From Hypomyces perniciosus (taxonomy: Eukaryota > Ascomycota > Sordariomycetes > Hypocreales > Hypocreaceae), in contig SPDT01000007.1 in assembly GCA_008477525.1 (NCBI GenBank), forward strand, positions 3,596,001 to 3,660,000: 64,000 nt of DNA. The letters are read 5' to 3'. The position numbers were made by a program, and so were the translations under genes. The notes below the pieces were generated by a model, which saw nothing but the letters and a program-made list of their open reading frames with translations, was not told the origin of the DNA and did not search any database. This document shows positions 25,992-37,793 of this stretch, one piece after another. Position 1 is the first letter of the stretch, and the number at the start of each line of letters is the position of its first letter.

Positions 25992-28900
25992 CTACTTTTT
26001 CACGGGACAAGAGTTGGTGACCTTGGCATAAACTGTTAGCATTCCAAGAACGCGGGAGAGGATCTGCGAGTACTTACACCAGACACTGGCGACTCATTAG
26101 TCTGCGACGTGGGATTTGTGCCAGGGACATCTGGCGTGGCTGGAATCTGGCCGCCAGGTCCAGCGTTCAGTTTGCAGGCATCGGCGATGACACCATTCCA
26201 AGCGACATTAGGATAGTCAACACCTCCCGTTGGGTTCCGCGACCAGCTCCAGTTGTTAATAATGAAGTCGACGTTATCTGCAACCTTAGCGTTACCGCCA
26301 TCGTAGACTTGGCTTTGGATATCAGCGTTGGGATGGGCCATTAGGTATGCAATCAGGCCAGAGATAATTGGCGCTGCCAAGGATGTGCCAGACCATCCGG
26401 GCGTATAGTCTCCAGTTTTGCTGTCTGCAACCATGACGCCACTGCCCATGGCGTATGCTGAAAGACATACCGATATGGAGTTCTGGGCATCACATTTTCC
26501 GCAATCGGCCGCTCGTTTGCCATTTTCATCGACTGAGCCAACAACAATAAGGCCCTCCATTCCCGAGATATAAAAGCCGGGGACGCTTTCATCGTATGTA
26601 CCAGCCGCTCCGGGTAGTGCGCCCATATTCCCAGCTGCACACACAGGAACAGCACCAATATCAATAAACTTTTTCATAGCTTTCGCCAGCCAGTAGTTTT
26701 GAGAGAGACGGCCTTTAGAATGCAAACCCCAGGACATATTAACGACAGCCTTGCCTCCCCTACCCTTTGCGACAATGTCATCGTACACTGCAGTTAAAGT
26801 TTTCATCATATTATCTTCGTCGCCCAGCTTAAAGGGAACATCGATTAAGGTGGCGGATGATGCGACACCCATAACCTTTCCTAATGCTTGTCCAGCTACG
26901 GCGGTGCCATGGGTTTTTTCTGGTTTATAGTCAGTGACAAGAAGCTGCTCCTTTTGAACACGTTGGAATTCCGGGTGAGTAAAGTCCACGCCGTTATCAA
27001 TGACGTAGATGAAGGTGCCCGCTCCGGGGTTGGTCTCATACACAAAGTCAAACCCGTCGGTGAACTTCTCGGTGAACCATTTCTGAGACAATGAAGTTAA
27101 GTGGCCAATATGGAGGCCAAAGATTCCGTCGCGGCCGGTCAACTTTGTGGCTGGTATAGTGGTACCAGGTTTGGCAGTGCCCCTTGCCTTAGCTGTTCGT
27201 TTTTCCAGGCCTAGTCCGGGCGATGCTTCGAGAGTAAAGTTTAAATCCGGATTGTGAACATACATCTGGATGCCTTGGTTTTCGTTTGGCGTTACGGAGA
27301 AGACTATTTTGTTCTTTTGCACTTGTTCGTATTCTGTGTCGTTGAGGCTAACCACCCGGGCAATCGCAAACGGGCTGTTGATAACGGGTTCTTTGGGAGT
27401 GTTGGCCAACTTGTCGGTAAAGGTCTGAAAGTCGTTTACCGAGACGCCATCTGCTGCGACGAGCAGGTACGGAGTCGCCGCGGCGGTAGCAGAGCTGCTT
27501 GTGGTAGAAGTGACTATAACCGAAGTTGGTTGCGAGTGTAGTGTAGTCGATGGATTACCTGAACTAGTTTCGGGATGTAGATGAAGGAATACGTAGGCCA
27601 GGAGGGCAACTAGACGCGAAGATGCAAATTCAGTTCCATATTCATTTGATGCATCATCATTAAGATGTACTTACAAACTCCATTACCAGCTGCAATAGCC
27701 CCAAGAGTGGCACCGCTGATCGTGCCAATGGCTTTGTTCTGTCGTTAAGTAATGAGCTGCCAATTCCAGTATAAACTGCGGGCAACATACCGCATTGCCC
27801 GCGACTTGCAAGTCTCTGGCTGTATTAAGAAGTGGCGTTGTTGAGCTGGTTGACTCAGCAATTGACCGGAGATCGTCTTCTATCGCGTTTTGGACGTCTC
27901 CGAGGGGTTGGAGGGGAATATCAAAAGCTTGACGGGCATTTTCCAGAGTAGGCCCATCAACAAAGGGGTTTGTCTGGCCTGGTCGTACAACGTCTGAGTT
28001 GGCAGCGCGAAGATAGAGGACACCACCGTTCTGGGCTGCCTGGGCTATATGCAATGGTTAGAGACAAAGTTAATGCAGCTTAATAGGCAAAACCATACCC
28101 AAAATAGCCCGTACTTGGGGGTATTGGCGTTCGACTTCACTTAATCCGTCGTGCAGCTCCGTGACTGTCATAATTCGTCCCCTCCTGGACAGCCACCGCT
28201 TCTTTTGTCTACCATTGGCCTTCTCCTGGTCTGCCCACTGCTGAATAAGGTCATTATACTGGCCGGTAAGTGTTCGCAACTTGAACAGAGTGCTATTATA
28301 TTGGACCAAAACATTTGTAAGTTCATCCAAGGTTGGGTCGCTCCATGTTGTATCCTCATAAACCTGTACCCTATTGCTTTGACCGCAATACTCGGTGGGC
28401 GCACCGGCGCAGACCTTATTGCAGTCGCCATCTGATACCTTGGTATTGGAGTGGAGGGTATTCCCCATGAAGCATTCTGAACCAAACTCAACGCCTGCAT
28501 AGCGAAGGTTCTTTTTCTTAGCCAATGCCACGCATTTCTCGACAGTCATTCCATCCGAGCTCGCATCAGTACTATTTCCTACAACCAACGAACGGGAATT
28601 GGCACCATCAACATAACACCCGATATACTTGTATGTGCCATCCTGCTGTACGAGTGTAGGCGTAATAGGTGCCCTCGATGTGGATGTTGCGGGTTGTTGT
28701 GTCGGTGTTGATGAAGTAGTTTTTGGCGGAACTGGTGTTGTTGATGCAACTGGCGTTGTTGACTGCGATCCACCACCAGAGGCGCATGTAGACGCTCCAG
28801 TTGTGCAGGTATTACCACCGGGACAGGCAAGGCACGAATCACCAATAGAACATTGAACGGAACCATTGTCGCAGCATACAGTGCCGGCTTTATAGCAGTT

Positions 28901-29285
28901 TCCATGACTGGAAATATGTTAGTCAGTGACAGGACGAATGAGGTGGAAATGGACCTGGGAAAGATTAAACGCACCAGCAAACACCACCGTTCTGGCATTC
29001 GACGGCTTGGAGAGTTTTTGGATTGAGCGCACACCAAGTCTGTCCAGCCGGTGCGCATACAGCAGTGCCCTCAAACTCAATGCAAATCTCTCCCTCTGGG
29101 CAGGTTGCATTGCAACTCGACTGTTGACAGAGCCAGTCGTTCGGGCAGGACGGGTCTTTAGATATGCCTCGGTTGGAGAGTTGTATGTTGCTGCTGTTGA
29201 TTTTAGACGTGGCTACGGCCAAACAGACAGTCCAGAGCAGCAAGAAAACATGTACGCCGAGACGGCGTACAGGAATTGGTTTCAT
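25992..29285 (-). CDS. Predicted secreted Cys-rich / WSC-domain / subtilisin-like (S8) serine protease
   Basis: Six exons (29285-28975, 28907-28099, 28044-27791, 27738-27675, 27609-26078, 26021-25992) join in phase to 999 residues. A signal peptide (residues 1-25, LGVHVFLLLWTVCLAVA) is followed by a Cys-rich region (about 45-148), a Ser/Thr/Pro linker (150-190), a WSC domain (about 196-288, YKYIGCY..YAGVEFGSECFMGN..CNKVCAG..YCG), a dibasic stretch (KKR, RRGR near 340-348) and a subtilisin domain from about residue 650. The catalytic set is intact: Asp in YVIDNGVDF (about 684), His in KTHGTAVAGQ (713), oxyanion Asn in CAAGNMG (807) and Ser in GWSGTSLAAP (889). The WSC may bind cell-wall carbohydrate. 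Intron 4 has a second in-phase acceptor (TAGTTCAG) that would remove about 16 residues including a hydrophobic stretch; the last exon is my best reading (GTAAGT donor, GCTAAC branch, CCAAG acceptor). Confidence 0.85.
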
Positions 29286-29649
29286 GGCTGCGAAATTTTT
29301 ACCAAATCTGGAGAATTTTGTCTCCGGAGCAGTAGGTCTTGCATATATATATATATCAACTAGCTATCGATCCGCTGTCGCATAGTCTTGAAACCTCGGG
29401 AAATCCCTGCTCTGACCCAACTAACCGACATAAGTCCTTGGCCATATGGGGGAAATATGAGGGTCAATACAATGTATGAACAACAAAAGTGAGAACAATT
29501 AAAATAAGTCTACGGAGTAGGTATTTTAGTGTTGTTGGATTTTAGACCGTCATTGTGGGTCATTGCTGTCATTGCCGTCTCACGAGGCTGAGGGTTAGTT
29601 CAGAAGAGCTGCCAACTATCTAGTATTATACGGAGTACCTCAAGTTAAA
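29286..29649. other. Upstream region of the WSC-subtilisin gene
   Basis: About 360 bp that should contain the protease promoter. It includes a TA-microsatellite just upstream of the start (29347-29357) and TACGGAGTA motifs at 29511 and 29629. Confidence 0.4.
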
Positions 29650-29821
29650 TACGAGGTCCCCGGGGGAAGTGGTCCCAGCGGGGCTAGTACCGACGCCCGA
29701 GATCTGAATGGAGTTGTCAATTGGCCAGTGCACTGTAAAATCCGTTACAAACGCTCATCGAGGTACAAAGGCACCCTTCCTACGCCCTTGCTACGCCCTT
29801 GTCCAGGGCTGCGACCTCGTA
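29650..29821 (+). mobile_element. MITE-like element, copy 1 (TACGAGGTC ends)
   Basis: A 172-bp stretch that starts TACGAGGTCCCC and ends GCGACCTCGTA, so its ends are inverted repeats, flanked by a TA that fits a Tc1/mariner-type target. The interior (CAGCGGGGCT, GTCAATTGGCCAGTGCACTG, AAACGCTCATCGAG) is shared in the same orientation with 37794-37986. No coding capacity. Confidence 0.6.
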
Positions 29822-29961
29822 TACCGCAGCTGCCGAACACAAACTATCTAGAATCCCATAAGCGCTCATTATACGAGCGTAAGCACTTGGCATATATAGC
29901 ATCCATACGGAGTACAAGTACTCTGAAGGAACAGGCAACTCTCTCCTATAAATTACGTTAC

Positions 29962-30006
29962 TAGATCCACTGTTTTCAATACTTTCTATAAAAATATAGA
30001 TGCATT
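29962..30006 (+). repeat. Short direct repeat, copy 1
   Basis: Begins ACTAGATCCACTGTTTT and ends GATGCATTA. A second copy with mostly A/G and C/T differences lies at 31951, in the same orientation, about 2 kb away. The pair may mark the ends of an old element. Confidence 0.5.
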
Positions 30007-30328
30007 ATCTCTTCAATAGTTGTAAGGCAGTAAATTATCGCTATAAATATAATCATATAAAAAGGATTACTAAAATTACTATAATTTAAGTAATTTAAAT
30101 ACATTTATTATATATTCCCTTTATATATATAACTAGCTTATAACTTATTTAATATAGTTACTTAAATAATTATTAATAAATTACATTTACTAAAACTGCT
30201 TATTTTATAGAATTGTAAGTATATTACCCTACTTAGTATTTATCCCTAACCTCTCTGTTAATATAAACCCATGAACCTCGGTTTATCCCTTAAGAATCAA
30301 CCTGGATCATTATATTGGTGTAGTGAGC

Positions 30329-30738
30329 TGTCAGGACCCCTATTAGGACCAGTTAGTCCGGAGGTCCGGAAGGACCGGGAGATCCGGAAGGTCTGGAAGG
30401 TCCGGAAAGTCTAGAAAACCTAGACAATTGTATATAATAGCAGCTTGGTCCCAAGGCAGAGAGACCTGAGGGATCAATGAAATCCAACTGCGGCACCTAC
30501 CTGCTAGTTCGAATCTATCTCTTTATAATATTCTAGTTATTTGCTACGAGACTTCGTCACTCTTCCCTAGGGTCGCCGCTCCCTTCGCCCGATCCGTCTG
30601 ACCCCAGTTACGGTCTCCTGACATGAGCGTTTGAGTAATCACTCTCAGTGCGGTGATCACTTATTGATGATTGGTCGATACAACCGATATTTTCCCGTGT
30701 CACCGTGACCTGGTCTTCGACATGGTCGGGTCGTAACA
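30329..30738 (+). mobile_element. Candidate solo LTR (Gypsy-like)
   Basis: A 410-bp segment that begins TGTCAGGACCCC and ends GGGTCGTAACA, giving the TG...CA ends of an LTR. Inside are clustered CCGGAAGG-type units (30360-30410), a TATATAATA box near 30430 and a string of GAGACC/CTCTTTATAAT motifs. I see no target-site duplication, and no second copy in the window, so this is a candidate only. Confidence 0.35.
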
Positions 30739-31000
30739 CTGCTTAAAGTCTTAAAAAGACAAAGGAAAAAATAATCCATTTATAAACCTAAAATATAATG
30801 GCTGCCTATAATATAGCTACTAGCTTGTTTTATTAGAGACGTAATATACCTTAAAGCTTCTTTTATCTAATTGGTTTAAATCGCTGGGTCTACTTCGGTG
30901 ATATAAAAGACACTGTGGATCATTGGATTATGATGCTGATAGCCAGATTAAACAATCTCTGGCTCTGTAGCTTTCCATAGCCCGTAACTGATAAGTTAGG

Positions 31001-31125
31001 ATTAAAGAGTTAAAGGGCAAGAAGGTTGATGTATATTAAACTAAGACTACTTGCTTATCTTTTATAGCTAAAAAAAGAGATGCATGCGTGTTGGGCATGT
31101 CAGTTAGTCCTAATAAACTGTCAAA
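31001..31125 (+). repeat. Dispersed repeat, copy 1 (partner at 36860)
   Basis: Shares AAGACTACTTGCTTAT, TTTATAGCTAAA and CTAATAAAC with 36860-36985 in the same orientation. Differences are mainly C/T and G/A transitions. Confidence 0.6.
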
Positions 31126-31950
31126 GAGATAGGACTACCTTTTTTATAGGCCTACTGGCCTATCTCTCCGCTTAGGCTTGCCGGGCCTTAACAGCATACA
31201 GAGAGGGAGGAATTCGGAGAGCTTCACCTCGACAACATCTATGCAGCTCTGCTGCTAGCATATTGTCTTGTAAGAGGCAATAGACGATACTCTGCCTTGC
31301 AAGAGGTAAAGCCGACGATGATACACTGTTTCCTATGCGAGAAGCCTCGAAAACTACATTGCCTCGTAAAAGGTCCCGACAGCTAGCACTCAGGTTTTCC
31401 CCCTCTATAAGGAGGGTTTTTCATCCTAGTGCTTAAGGCCCTGGGCCTTGGATAACCCTTTTTCCTTTGTAAATTAAAATGTAGCAAATAGCTATAGGAT
31501 CAATATGTTCGGCTATTCTCTGGCAGCTTGCTGGCTAGTTAGGCCGGTTCTAAGTTAACAGGACTACGTGGAGGTGACCCAATATCTCATCTATGGATAC
31601 GATAAAGACCTTGGCCAGGCTCCTACCGACCTATTGCCCGAAGGAACAGGATACCATATCTCCTAAAACCGACACGGCTATACCTTATCCACCAAATCAA
31701 ATCACCTACACCCAATGAACTATATCGCCGAGTGTATAAGGGAGAAGGAATGCTCCATTGCTCCAGCTGGAAAGCTCGAAGGAAGCGCCAGCAAAGCTGA
31801 CCCGAGTTCGTATCAAAGGTCTGGGCAAACTTGCTCCACTTGCCGTCCCGTATTTGTAGGCGTAAAGAAATTAACTTTAGCCCTAATTAACCTTAACCCT
31901 TCACTTATTTAGTTTTTAGCTTCGCCGAAATCGGTACTCAGCTTTAGGTC

Positions 31951-32005
31951 GCGCCACTAGATCCACTGTTTTGGATATTTTCTATGAAAACATGGATGCA
32001 TTACT
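31951..32005 (+). repeat. Short direct repeat, copy 2
   Basis: Second copy of the ACTAGATCCACTGTTTT motif, ending GATGCATTAC. See the copy at 29962. Confidence 0.5.
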
Positions 32006-32289
32006 AGGGGGGTCTCAAAAACGACCATCCCTAGTATAGGATTGCCCTATTTATATTACCCTGATCCTCTTAGGTGACAATTGTGGAACTGTAAGTAAAC
32101 TAGTATCTGTGTTCCTCGCAATGTAAGATCATAATCAAAGTTGGGTAGACTTCACTATAAATATCCCCGTATGGAAGACGAGCCCATCTGTTTCCATCAC
32201 GATGCATTGTTTATAGTGTAAGAGGAAAGGTAAAACCTCTATTTCGCCAATTGCCCAACCCGCATCTCGTCGGCTTGGATAGCTCCAAG

Positions 32290-35200
32290 ATGCGCACCAC
32301 ACTTTCCCTCGCGCTGGGGCTCCTAGTGAGCACTGGCGCAGCCAATGAAGTCGTCGCCGGTTTCAATGCCTTCGGAGCGGCCCAGGTTATGGTCCAGAAG
32401 GCCGGGAAGTCGTGGGAATGGGGCACGGCCGCAGAGGCCCTGCTAGAACTATATAACCCGGAATTATCGGTATATAGTGGCAACCCATTCCCTGGGGGCA
32501 AAATTCCCAAGGCCGACCCTAATACCTTCGCCCTTAAGTATGCCCGTCAGTTTATTAATACTAATTCACAAGTCTTTGTGGGCGACTCTGCTGTTGGCGA
32601 CCCAGCATCGCTTGGTGTTTCTGCCCTGCTCCTTGGCCAGTCGGATAAGAAATACATTGATGCTTCAAACCGAGAAGCTGATTATTTACTCAATGTCGCA
32701 CCAAAATATTCTAATGGTGCCATCTCGCATCGACCTGATGTGGCAGAGCTCTGGGCTGATAATGTAGCCATGTCTTTCCCTTTCCGTAAGTCCAAACATT
32801 TGCGTGTCGGTATTATGCAGAATTGCTCATTATCTTATCTATAGTGGCCTACCTCGCCGTACAGAACAACGACGTGTCTCTTATGGCAGAAACCGTTCGA
32901 CAAATCGGCCTGTATCGTGCTGTCCTCAAGGCTGATAATCTCAACTGGCGTCATATTATTGGGCCGCAATCCCAAGATACCGGACTCTGGTCTACGGGCA
33001 ATGGCTGGGCAGCCCTCGGTATGACCCGCGTACTTTACACGCTGCAGAAGTGGTCTGGTTCATCCGGCGCTTTGGGGTCTCAAGCTGGACAGCTAAAGTC
33101 CTGGATCAAGGAGATCCTCGATGGCGCTATGCAGTCGGGAACGGATAACGGCCTGCTGCGCAATTATCTTAATGACGGTAGCTGGTTCGGCGAGATCTCC
33201 GGCACTGCCCTGCTATCGGCCATGGCTTATCGAATGGCTGTTAATGACCCTGGTATATAAATCTAGAATATATCCCTTCCCTTGGTAATATACTAACATG
33301 CTATAGGCACATTCGGAAAGAATTATATTACCTGGGCCGATAATAATCGAAAGGCCCTGGCAAGCAAACAAGGGGGCAGCGGCATCTTCTCACCAGCCGT
33401 AAACCCATATAACTGGAAGGACCGCAATGCATATACTGCGGGATCCCCTGAGGGACAGGCCTTTGCAGTTTTCCTCTATACAGCTTACAGGGACTGTGTA
33501 AATGCTAATATTTGCAAAGCAGCCCCCTCAGCCACTTCTATTTCAAAGCCCGGCATTGGGCCTATTGATATTCTAACTGTACTGAATGCCCCAATCACCT
33601 TCAGCGCAATGCCTGACCCCACTGGCACTGTATGTGGAGGAGTTGATAGCTGCGATGCCAATGGGTGTGCCGGCGCATTTGCCGGAGACGTCAAGTACCC
33701 AACCTGTACAGCCGGCAGCAAAAGGGGGTGTCAATGCAAGGCCACGGATAAGACCTGTGGACCGCATGCATCTTGCGATGCACACGGATGCGCTGGATCT
33801 TTCAACGGTCTCGGCAACGTGGCATACGGGAAATGCACTGGTAACTTTGTGGGATGCGATTGTCTACCAACGGATAATACCTGCGGCCCCCATCAGCCTT
33901 GCAATAAGAATGGATGTGCTGGTTCTTTCAATGGTCTCGGAAATACAGAGTACGCTCAGTGCACCGGCAACTTCAAGGGATGCAAGTGCACAGCTCAGCC
34001 AGAAACATGTGGACCTCGTCAGTCATGCACTAAGAACGGATGCGCCGGCTCCTTCAACGGTCTGGGCAATACCAAGTACGCTCAGTGTACTGGTAACTTC
34101 AAGGGGTGCGAGTGTCTCGCACAAGATGATACCTGTGGTCCACATGTGTCTTGCGATGCCAACGGATGCGCCGGCTCGTTCAACGGCCTCGGGAATGTGC
34201 CGTATGCTCAGTGCACAGGCAACTTTGTTGGCTGTAAGTGCTTGCCCCAGCCAGATACCTGCGGACCGCACGCATCTTGTGATGCCAATGGCTGTGCGGG
34301 ATCCTTTAACGATTTAGGCAATGTTCCATATGCCAAGTGCACAGGCAACTTCAAGGGCTGTGAATGCACATCTACCCACCGAACCTGCGGCGCGCCTTTA
34401 TCTTGCGACCTTAACGGATGCTCTGGATCCTTTAATGGCCTGGGCAATGTGCCTCTTGCTAAATGCACAAAGAACTTCAAGGGATGCGACTGCTTGCCAA
34501 AGCCTGATACATGCGGACCGCCTCAGGATTGCAGTAAAAATGGCTGCAATGGCCGCTTTAGTATTGATACTGGCAAGGCATATTGCATGGACAACTTTCA
34601 AGGTTGCGAATGCAAGGCCAACCCCCACACTTGTGGCGACGCCCAAAGTTGCGATAAAAATCATTGCGATGGCAAGTTTATTGGTCTCAGTGTTTCTCCG
34701 ATCTGCACCAACTTCTTCAAGAACTGCGTATGTAAAGCAACCGATACTACTTGCGGCCCCCAGCGGAGTTGCGATGACAACGGTTGCAGTGGCGGCTATG
34801 ACTCAAAAGGCGTGGCGCGCTGTCAAGGCAACTTTAAGACATGCAAATGTAATGCTACAAAGGTTGGTGAAGGAGCTCTTACATTGCCTTATGGTTTAGC
34901 TAACTGAAACTGTAGAATACCTGCGGTCAGGCACAAAACTGCGACCTGAATGGCTGCAACGGCTCTTTTGATGCCAATTCTAATACCGCGCGATGCCGCG
35001 GCAACTTTAAAGGTTGTGTCTGCAACCCAGTTCGTGTAAGTCCTAGTCTCCCTGACTTGGTCTCCCTGACTTGGTCTCCCTGACTTGGTCTCCCTGACTT
35101 GGTCTCCCTGACTTGGTCTCCCTGACTTGGAGGCTCAAGACGTTTGCTAACCTTGCCCCAGGCGACGTGCAACCAAAGGCAAAGCTGCAGTGCAAACGAA

Positions 35201-35800
35201 TGCAACGGCGCCTTTGTCAATGGCAATCCCGTTTGCACCAACAACTTTGCCGACTGCCCGTGCATTCCTGATCCCATCTGGATTCCGCCGCCTCCGCCTC
35301 TGTCTCCGCCACCGCCCATGCCATCACAGGTTTCAGGAAACCATGATGGTTCGGCTATTTGTGCCTCTATTAGCAAAAGAACCTGCATGGCGGCAGCTGC
35401 CAGGTACATGGACAATGTCGTATACCATCAGTACACGTCGGCCGTATGGCCAGACTCGACGGGTGCTGATATTCTTAATGGCATTTTTTGGATAGCTGGT
35501 CCTATTATTGAGGATTTGTTTGGCATCGACTTTGGCTGTACAGTTATTTGGAACTGTGATAACCAGGATGCGTTGAATGTTGGCATGACGGGCAAACAAA
35601 TCAAGGACTCCATGTTGAACATTTACAACCTGAATGGCGCCAAGGGGTGCGGCAGCACCTATCTATCTAATGATTGCCACGTTACTGTCAACGGCTGCAA
35701 CAATTGCCGAGACTATGGCCATGGTGGTACCCTATGGAATCCTGCTACAGTTCGAGATGGGACATATGGAGACGCTGGTGATGGGTTCTTGAATCATTAG
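32290..35800 (+). CDS. Predicted secreted six-hairpin glycosidase-like protein with twelve Cys-rich repeats
   Basis: Five exons (32290-32785, 32845-33252, 33307-34862, 34916-35035, 35162-35800) join in phase to 1072 residues. A signal peptide (MRTTLSLALGLLVSTGAA) leads into a domain of about 380 residues resembling GH88/GH105-type six-hairpin glycosidases: HRPDVAELWADNVAMSFPFLAY, LWSTGNGWAALGMTRVL, WFGEISGTALLSAMAYRM and AGSPEGQAFAVFLYTAYRDC. Such enzymes hydrolyse unsaturated uronyl or related sugars, but substrate is unknown here. Residues about 409-894 are twelve tandem six-cysteine repeats. A Pro-rich hinge (WIPPPPPLSPPPP) precedes a C-terminal Cys-containing module (about 920-1072) that resembles tails of some fungal killer-toxin-like chitinases; this last match is tentative. 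Flanked by the WSC-subtilisin and its broken paralogue. Confidence 0.82.
33627..35263 (+). repeat. Array of twelve six-cysteine protein repeats
   Basis: Inside the glycosidase-like gene. Each unit of about 35-40 codons follows TCGxxxSCDxNGCxGxF, a variable middle with one Cys, then NFxGCxC. Units 2 to 7 are nearly identical (SFNGLGN, TGNFKGC), while the first and the last five are more divergent, which suggests recent local expansion of the middle units. The array crosses two introns. Confidence 0.85.
35046..35129 (+). repeat. 14-bp tandem repeat inside an intron
   Basis: Six perfect copies of GTCTCCCTGACTTG in intron 4 (35036-35161) of the glycosidase-like gene. The period is not a multiple of three, so size changes here would only be tolerated in an intron, supporting the splice model. 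Confidence 0.85.
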
Positions 35801-36859
35801 GTATTGTCTTTCTCACGTTCAGTGGCTTATTTTTTCACGAACAGTTGTAAATCTCACCAGGTAGCAAATGGAACCTTGGGGCACTATATCAATTGAAGAA
35901 TTGAAGATGCTTGTGATAGTAGTATTGAGAATAGGAAAGTCTCCTCGCTATAGTCTTTTACTACAGCCTCCTTTTTTTAATTACTATTTACAACTACTAT
36001 ATATCTATATTTTTGGTAGTATGTAGACTATTTATATCAATAGTAACTTTTATTTACATAAATAATATTACTTAATAGAATTTATTTAATAGAAGCACTA
36101 GATATTAGGTATTTAATTGAGAGGCAAATGCATATATATTTTGTTGGGAGTAACTGGCGGGCCCAACGCACTTGCATTTCTTTTCCCTTGCTTACCTAAA
36201 GAAGAACTGTCAACCTCAGTAACGGATAGTTCCACATCACGGCACATTCCACAACATTACACATTCCCTCATTCCAACGCACATTCCCTGATTCCCAACT
36301 AGCTTGCAATAACAGCCGGATCCGTAAGTCAATGACGATATCATGACAGCTAGATTTCCTAGATTTCCTAGATCCGGATGGTCATGATCAATTAGTTAGC
36401 AAGTTTCCATATATTTAAGCAGCCGCTTTTCCCACCTAACTTGGGATCAGCAAGAGTGTCGAATTCTATCATTTATGCACCTGCCAATGAGCCCTCATAC
36501 TGTTGATGTGTGATTGATAAGAACTGACTGCCTAACTCGGTAGCCACTGTATTAGGGGCCACAGGTAGAAAAGATAAACAGGTAAACTTAGTTTAATACA
36601 CAACAACCTTCTTCCCCCTTCAATACATGACCCTAGCTGTGGCTGTTGAAGCTACCAAGGCATAGAAAGGCGACTGTTGGTTGCTTCTGGCTACCGGCAT
36701 CATGATCAAATGATCCGCAGTGTCTCTTGAGTATCAAATTATTCGATTACGGCTTCGTGGTCCTATCAGCAGCGCGGTTCCCGCGCTCTATACTAAACTT
36801 CGTGTGGGTATGGGTGTGTGTTTGGGTGTGTCATTTCCCCCTCGACAAAATCAGTTAAA

Positions 36860-36985
36860 GTTAAAGAGCTAAAAGGGAAAAAGGTTAATATATATTAAAT
36901 TAAGACTACTTGCTTATTTTTTATAGCTAAAGAAAGATATCTATGTATTGGGTATATCAGTTAATCCTAATAAACAATAAAGAGG
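36860..36985 (+). repeat. Dispersed repeat, copy 2 (partner at 31001)
   Basis: Same orientation as 31001-31125. At most differing sites this copy carries T or A where the other has C or G (for example GTTGGGCATGTCAG against ATTGGGTATATCAG), the direction expected of RIP. Confidence 0.6.
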
Positions 36986-37172
36986 AGTTGACCTTTAATG
37001 TATATAGCTTAGTATATCCTTTGTCCTAATAGGGGATTAACTTTAATTTCTAGTTACCTAGACTTTTACCTATGGAAAACTCTTCTCGGCTGCAGCTGAC
37101 ATTAAGCTTACATAAGAAATACCGTAGTGGTAAGTCTATACTAGTATGTTTAGTAATTTGCATAAGCCTTAT

Positions 37173-37243
37173 ATTACATTACATATAAGGTCACTTTTCT
37201 CCACGTATAGGGTGGGCTTATATTGTACTGGATTTTCGTCTGA
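37173..37243 (+). repeat. Direct repeat pair, first unit
   Basis: Contains ACATTACATATAAGGTCACT and GTGGGCTTA..ACTGGATTTT; the second unit is at 37454-37523 in the same orientation. Confidence 0.6.
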
Positions 37244-37453
37244 AAGTCATAAGCCTAGTATCTTCACGCAATATTGCCCAATATAGCTTCAGTTTAATTC
37301 CATTCTAAGGTTCTACAGAGGTTAAAAATCAAAAGAATTTAGCCTTCACTATAATCATAGACTAGGTACCGCAGCTACGGAAAGGGTTGGTGTGAGGTCC
37401 AATGCGTTCTACAGGTATCATAATCAGAGAGCTGTAATACCTGGGGTATATGT

Positions 37454-37523
37454 CACATTACATATAAGGTCACTTATCCACACGTATACAGTGGGCTTAC
37501 ATTCTACTGGATTTTGGTCTGAC
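37454..37523 (+). repeat. Direct repeat pair, second unit
   Basis: Second copy of the unit at 37173, about 280 bp downstream, with a handful of differences. Confidence 0.6.
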
Positions 37524-37793
37524 ACCTTCGTATATATGTTCGACTTTAGTATAAACGCTAAAATATACCATGTTCGTTCTAGATTATCAGGGCCCCTCTT
37601 CTCGTTAAACATTAAATCCTAGATAGCATATAAGCCGCAGCATTGATTCCAAAATACGAGTACATAGTTAGAATGGATCCATTCGGCAGCATTTTATGGC
37701 CTGCAATTGGCTTGGAAAAAAGGTTAAATATCTACCGCATAGAATTACGCTTTCAGATAGTAAGCATAAGCCGAGAGTTACCTTACGAGGTCC

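Larger units (their letters stand above)
29822..32289. other. AT-rich repeat-laden intergenic region
   Basis: About 2.5 kb with no supported gene. It is very AT-rich at 29990-30260. It contains the candidate LTR at 30329, a repeat shared with 36860, and direct copies of a 45-bp motif at 29962 and 31951. Around 31250-31370 a degenerate unit (CTTGTAAGAGGCAA, CTTGCAAGAGGTAA, CTCGTAAAAGGTCC) occurs three times. The sequence looks like layered transposon remains. Confidence 0.5.
35801..37793. other. AT-rich intergenic region with repeat remains
   Basis: About 2 kb downstream of the glycosidase-like gene. It holds a repeat partner (36860-36985) and a 75-bp direct repeat pair (37173 and 37454). A GCACATTCCCT/ACATTCCCTGATTCCC run is doubled near 36240-36300. 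No gene is supported. Confidence 0.45.

Noticed and set aside
30329..30738. Complete LTR retrotransposon
   Set aside because: Only one LTR-like segment is visible, without a partner LTR, coding region or target duplication, so I kept it only as a low-confidence solo LTR.
35046..35129. Possible CRISPR-like array
   Set aside because: The 14-bp units are contiguous, with no spacers, and lie in a fungal intron. It is a minisatellite.
35144..35415. Minus-strand frame with repeated Gly-Asp-Gln-Val-Arg-Glu-Thr-Lys units
   Set aside because: The repeat is a by-product of the 14-bp intronic tandem repeat read on the other strand.
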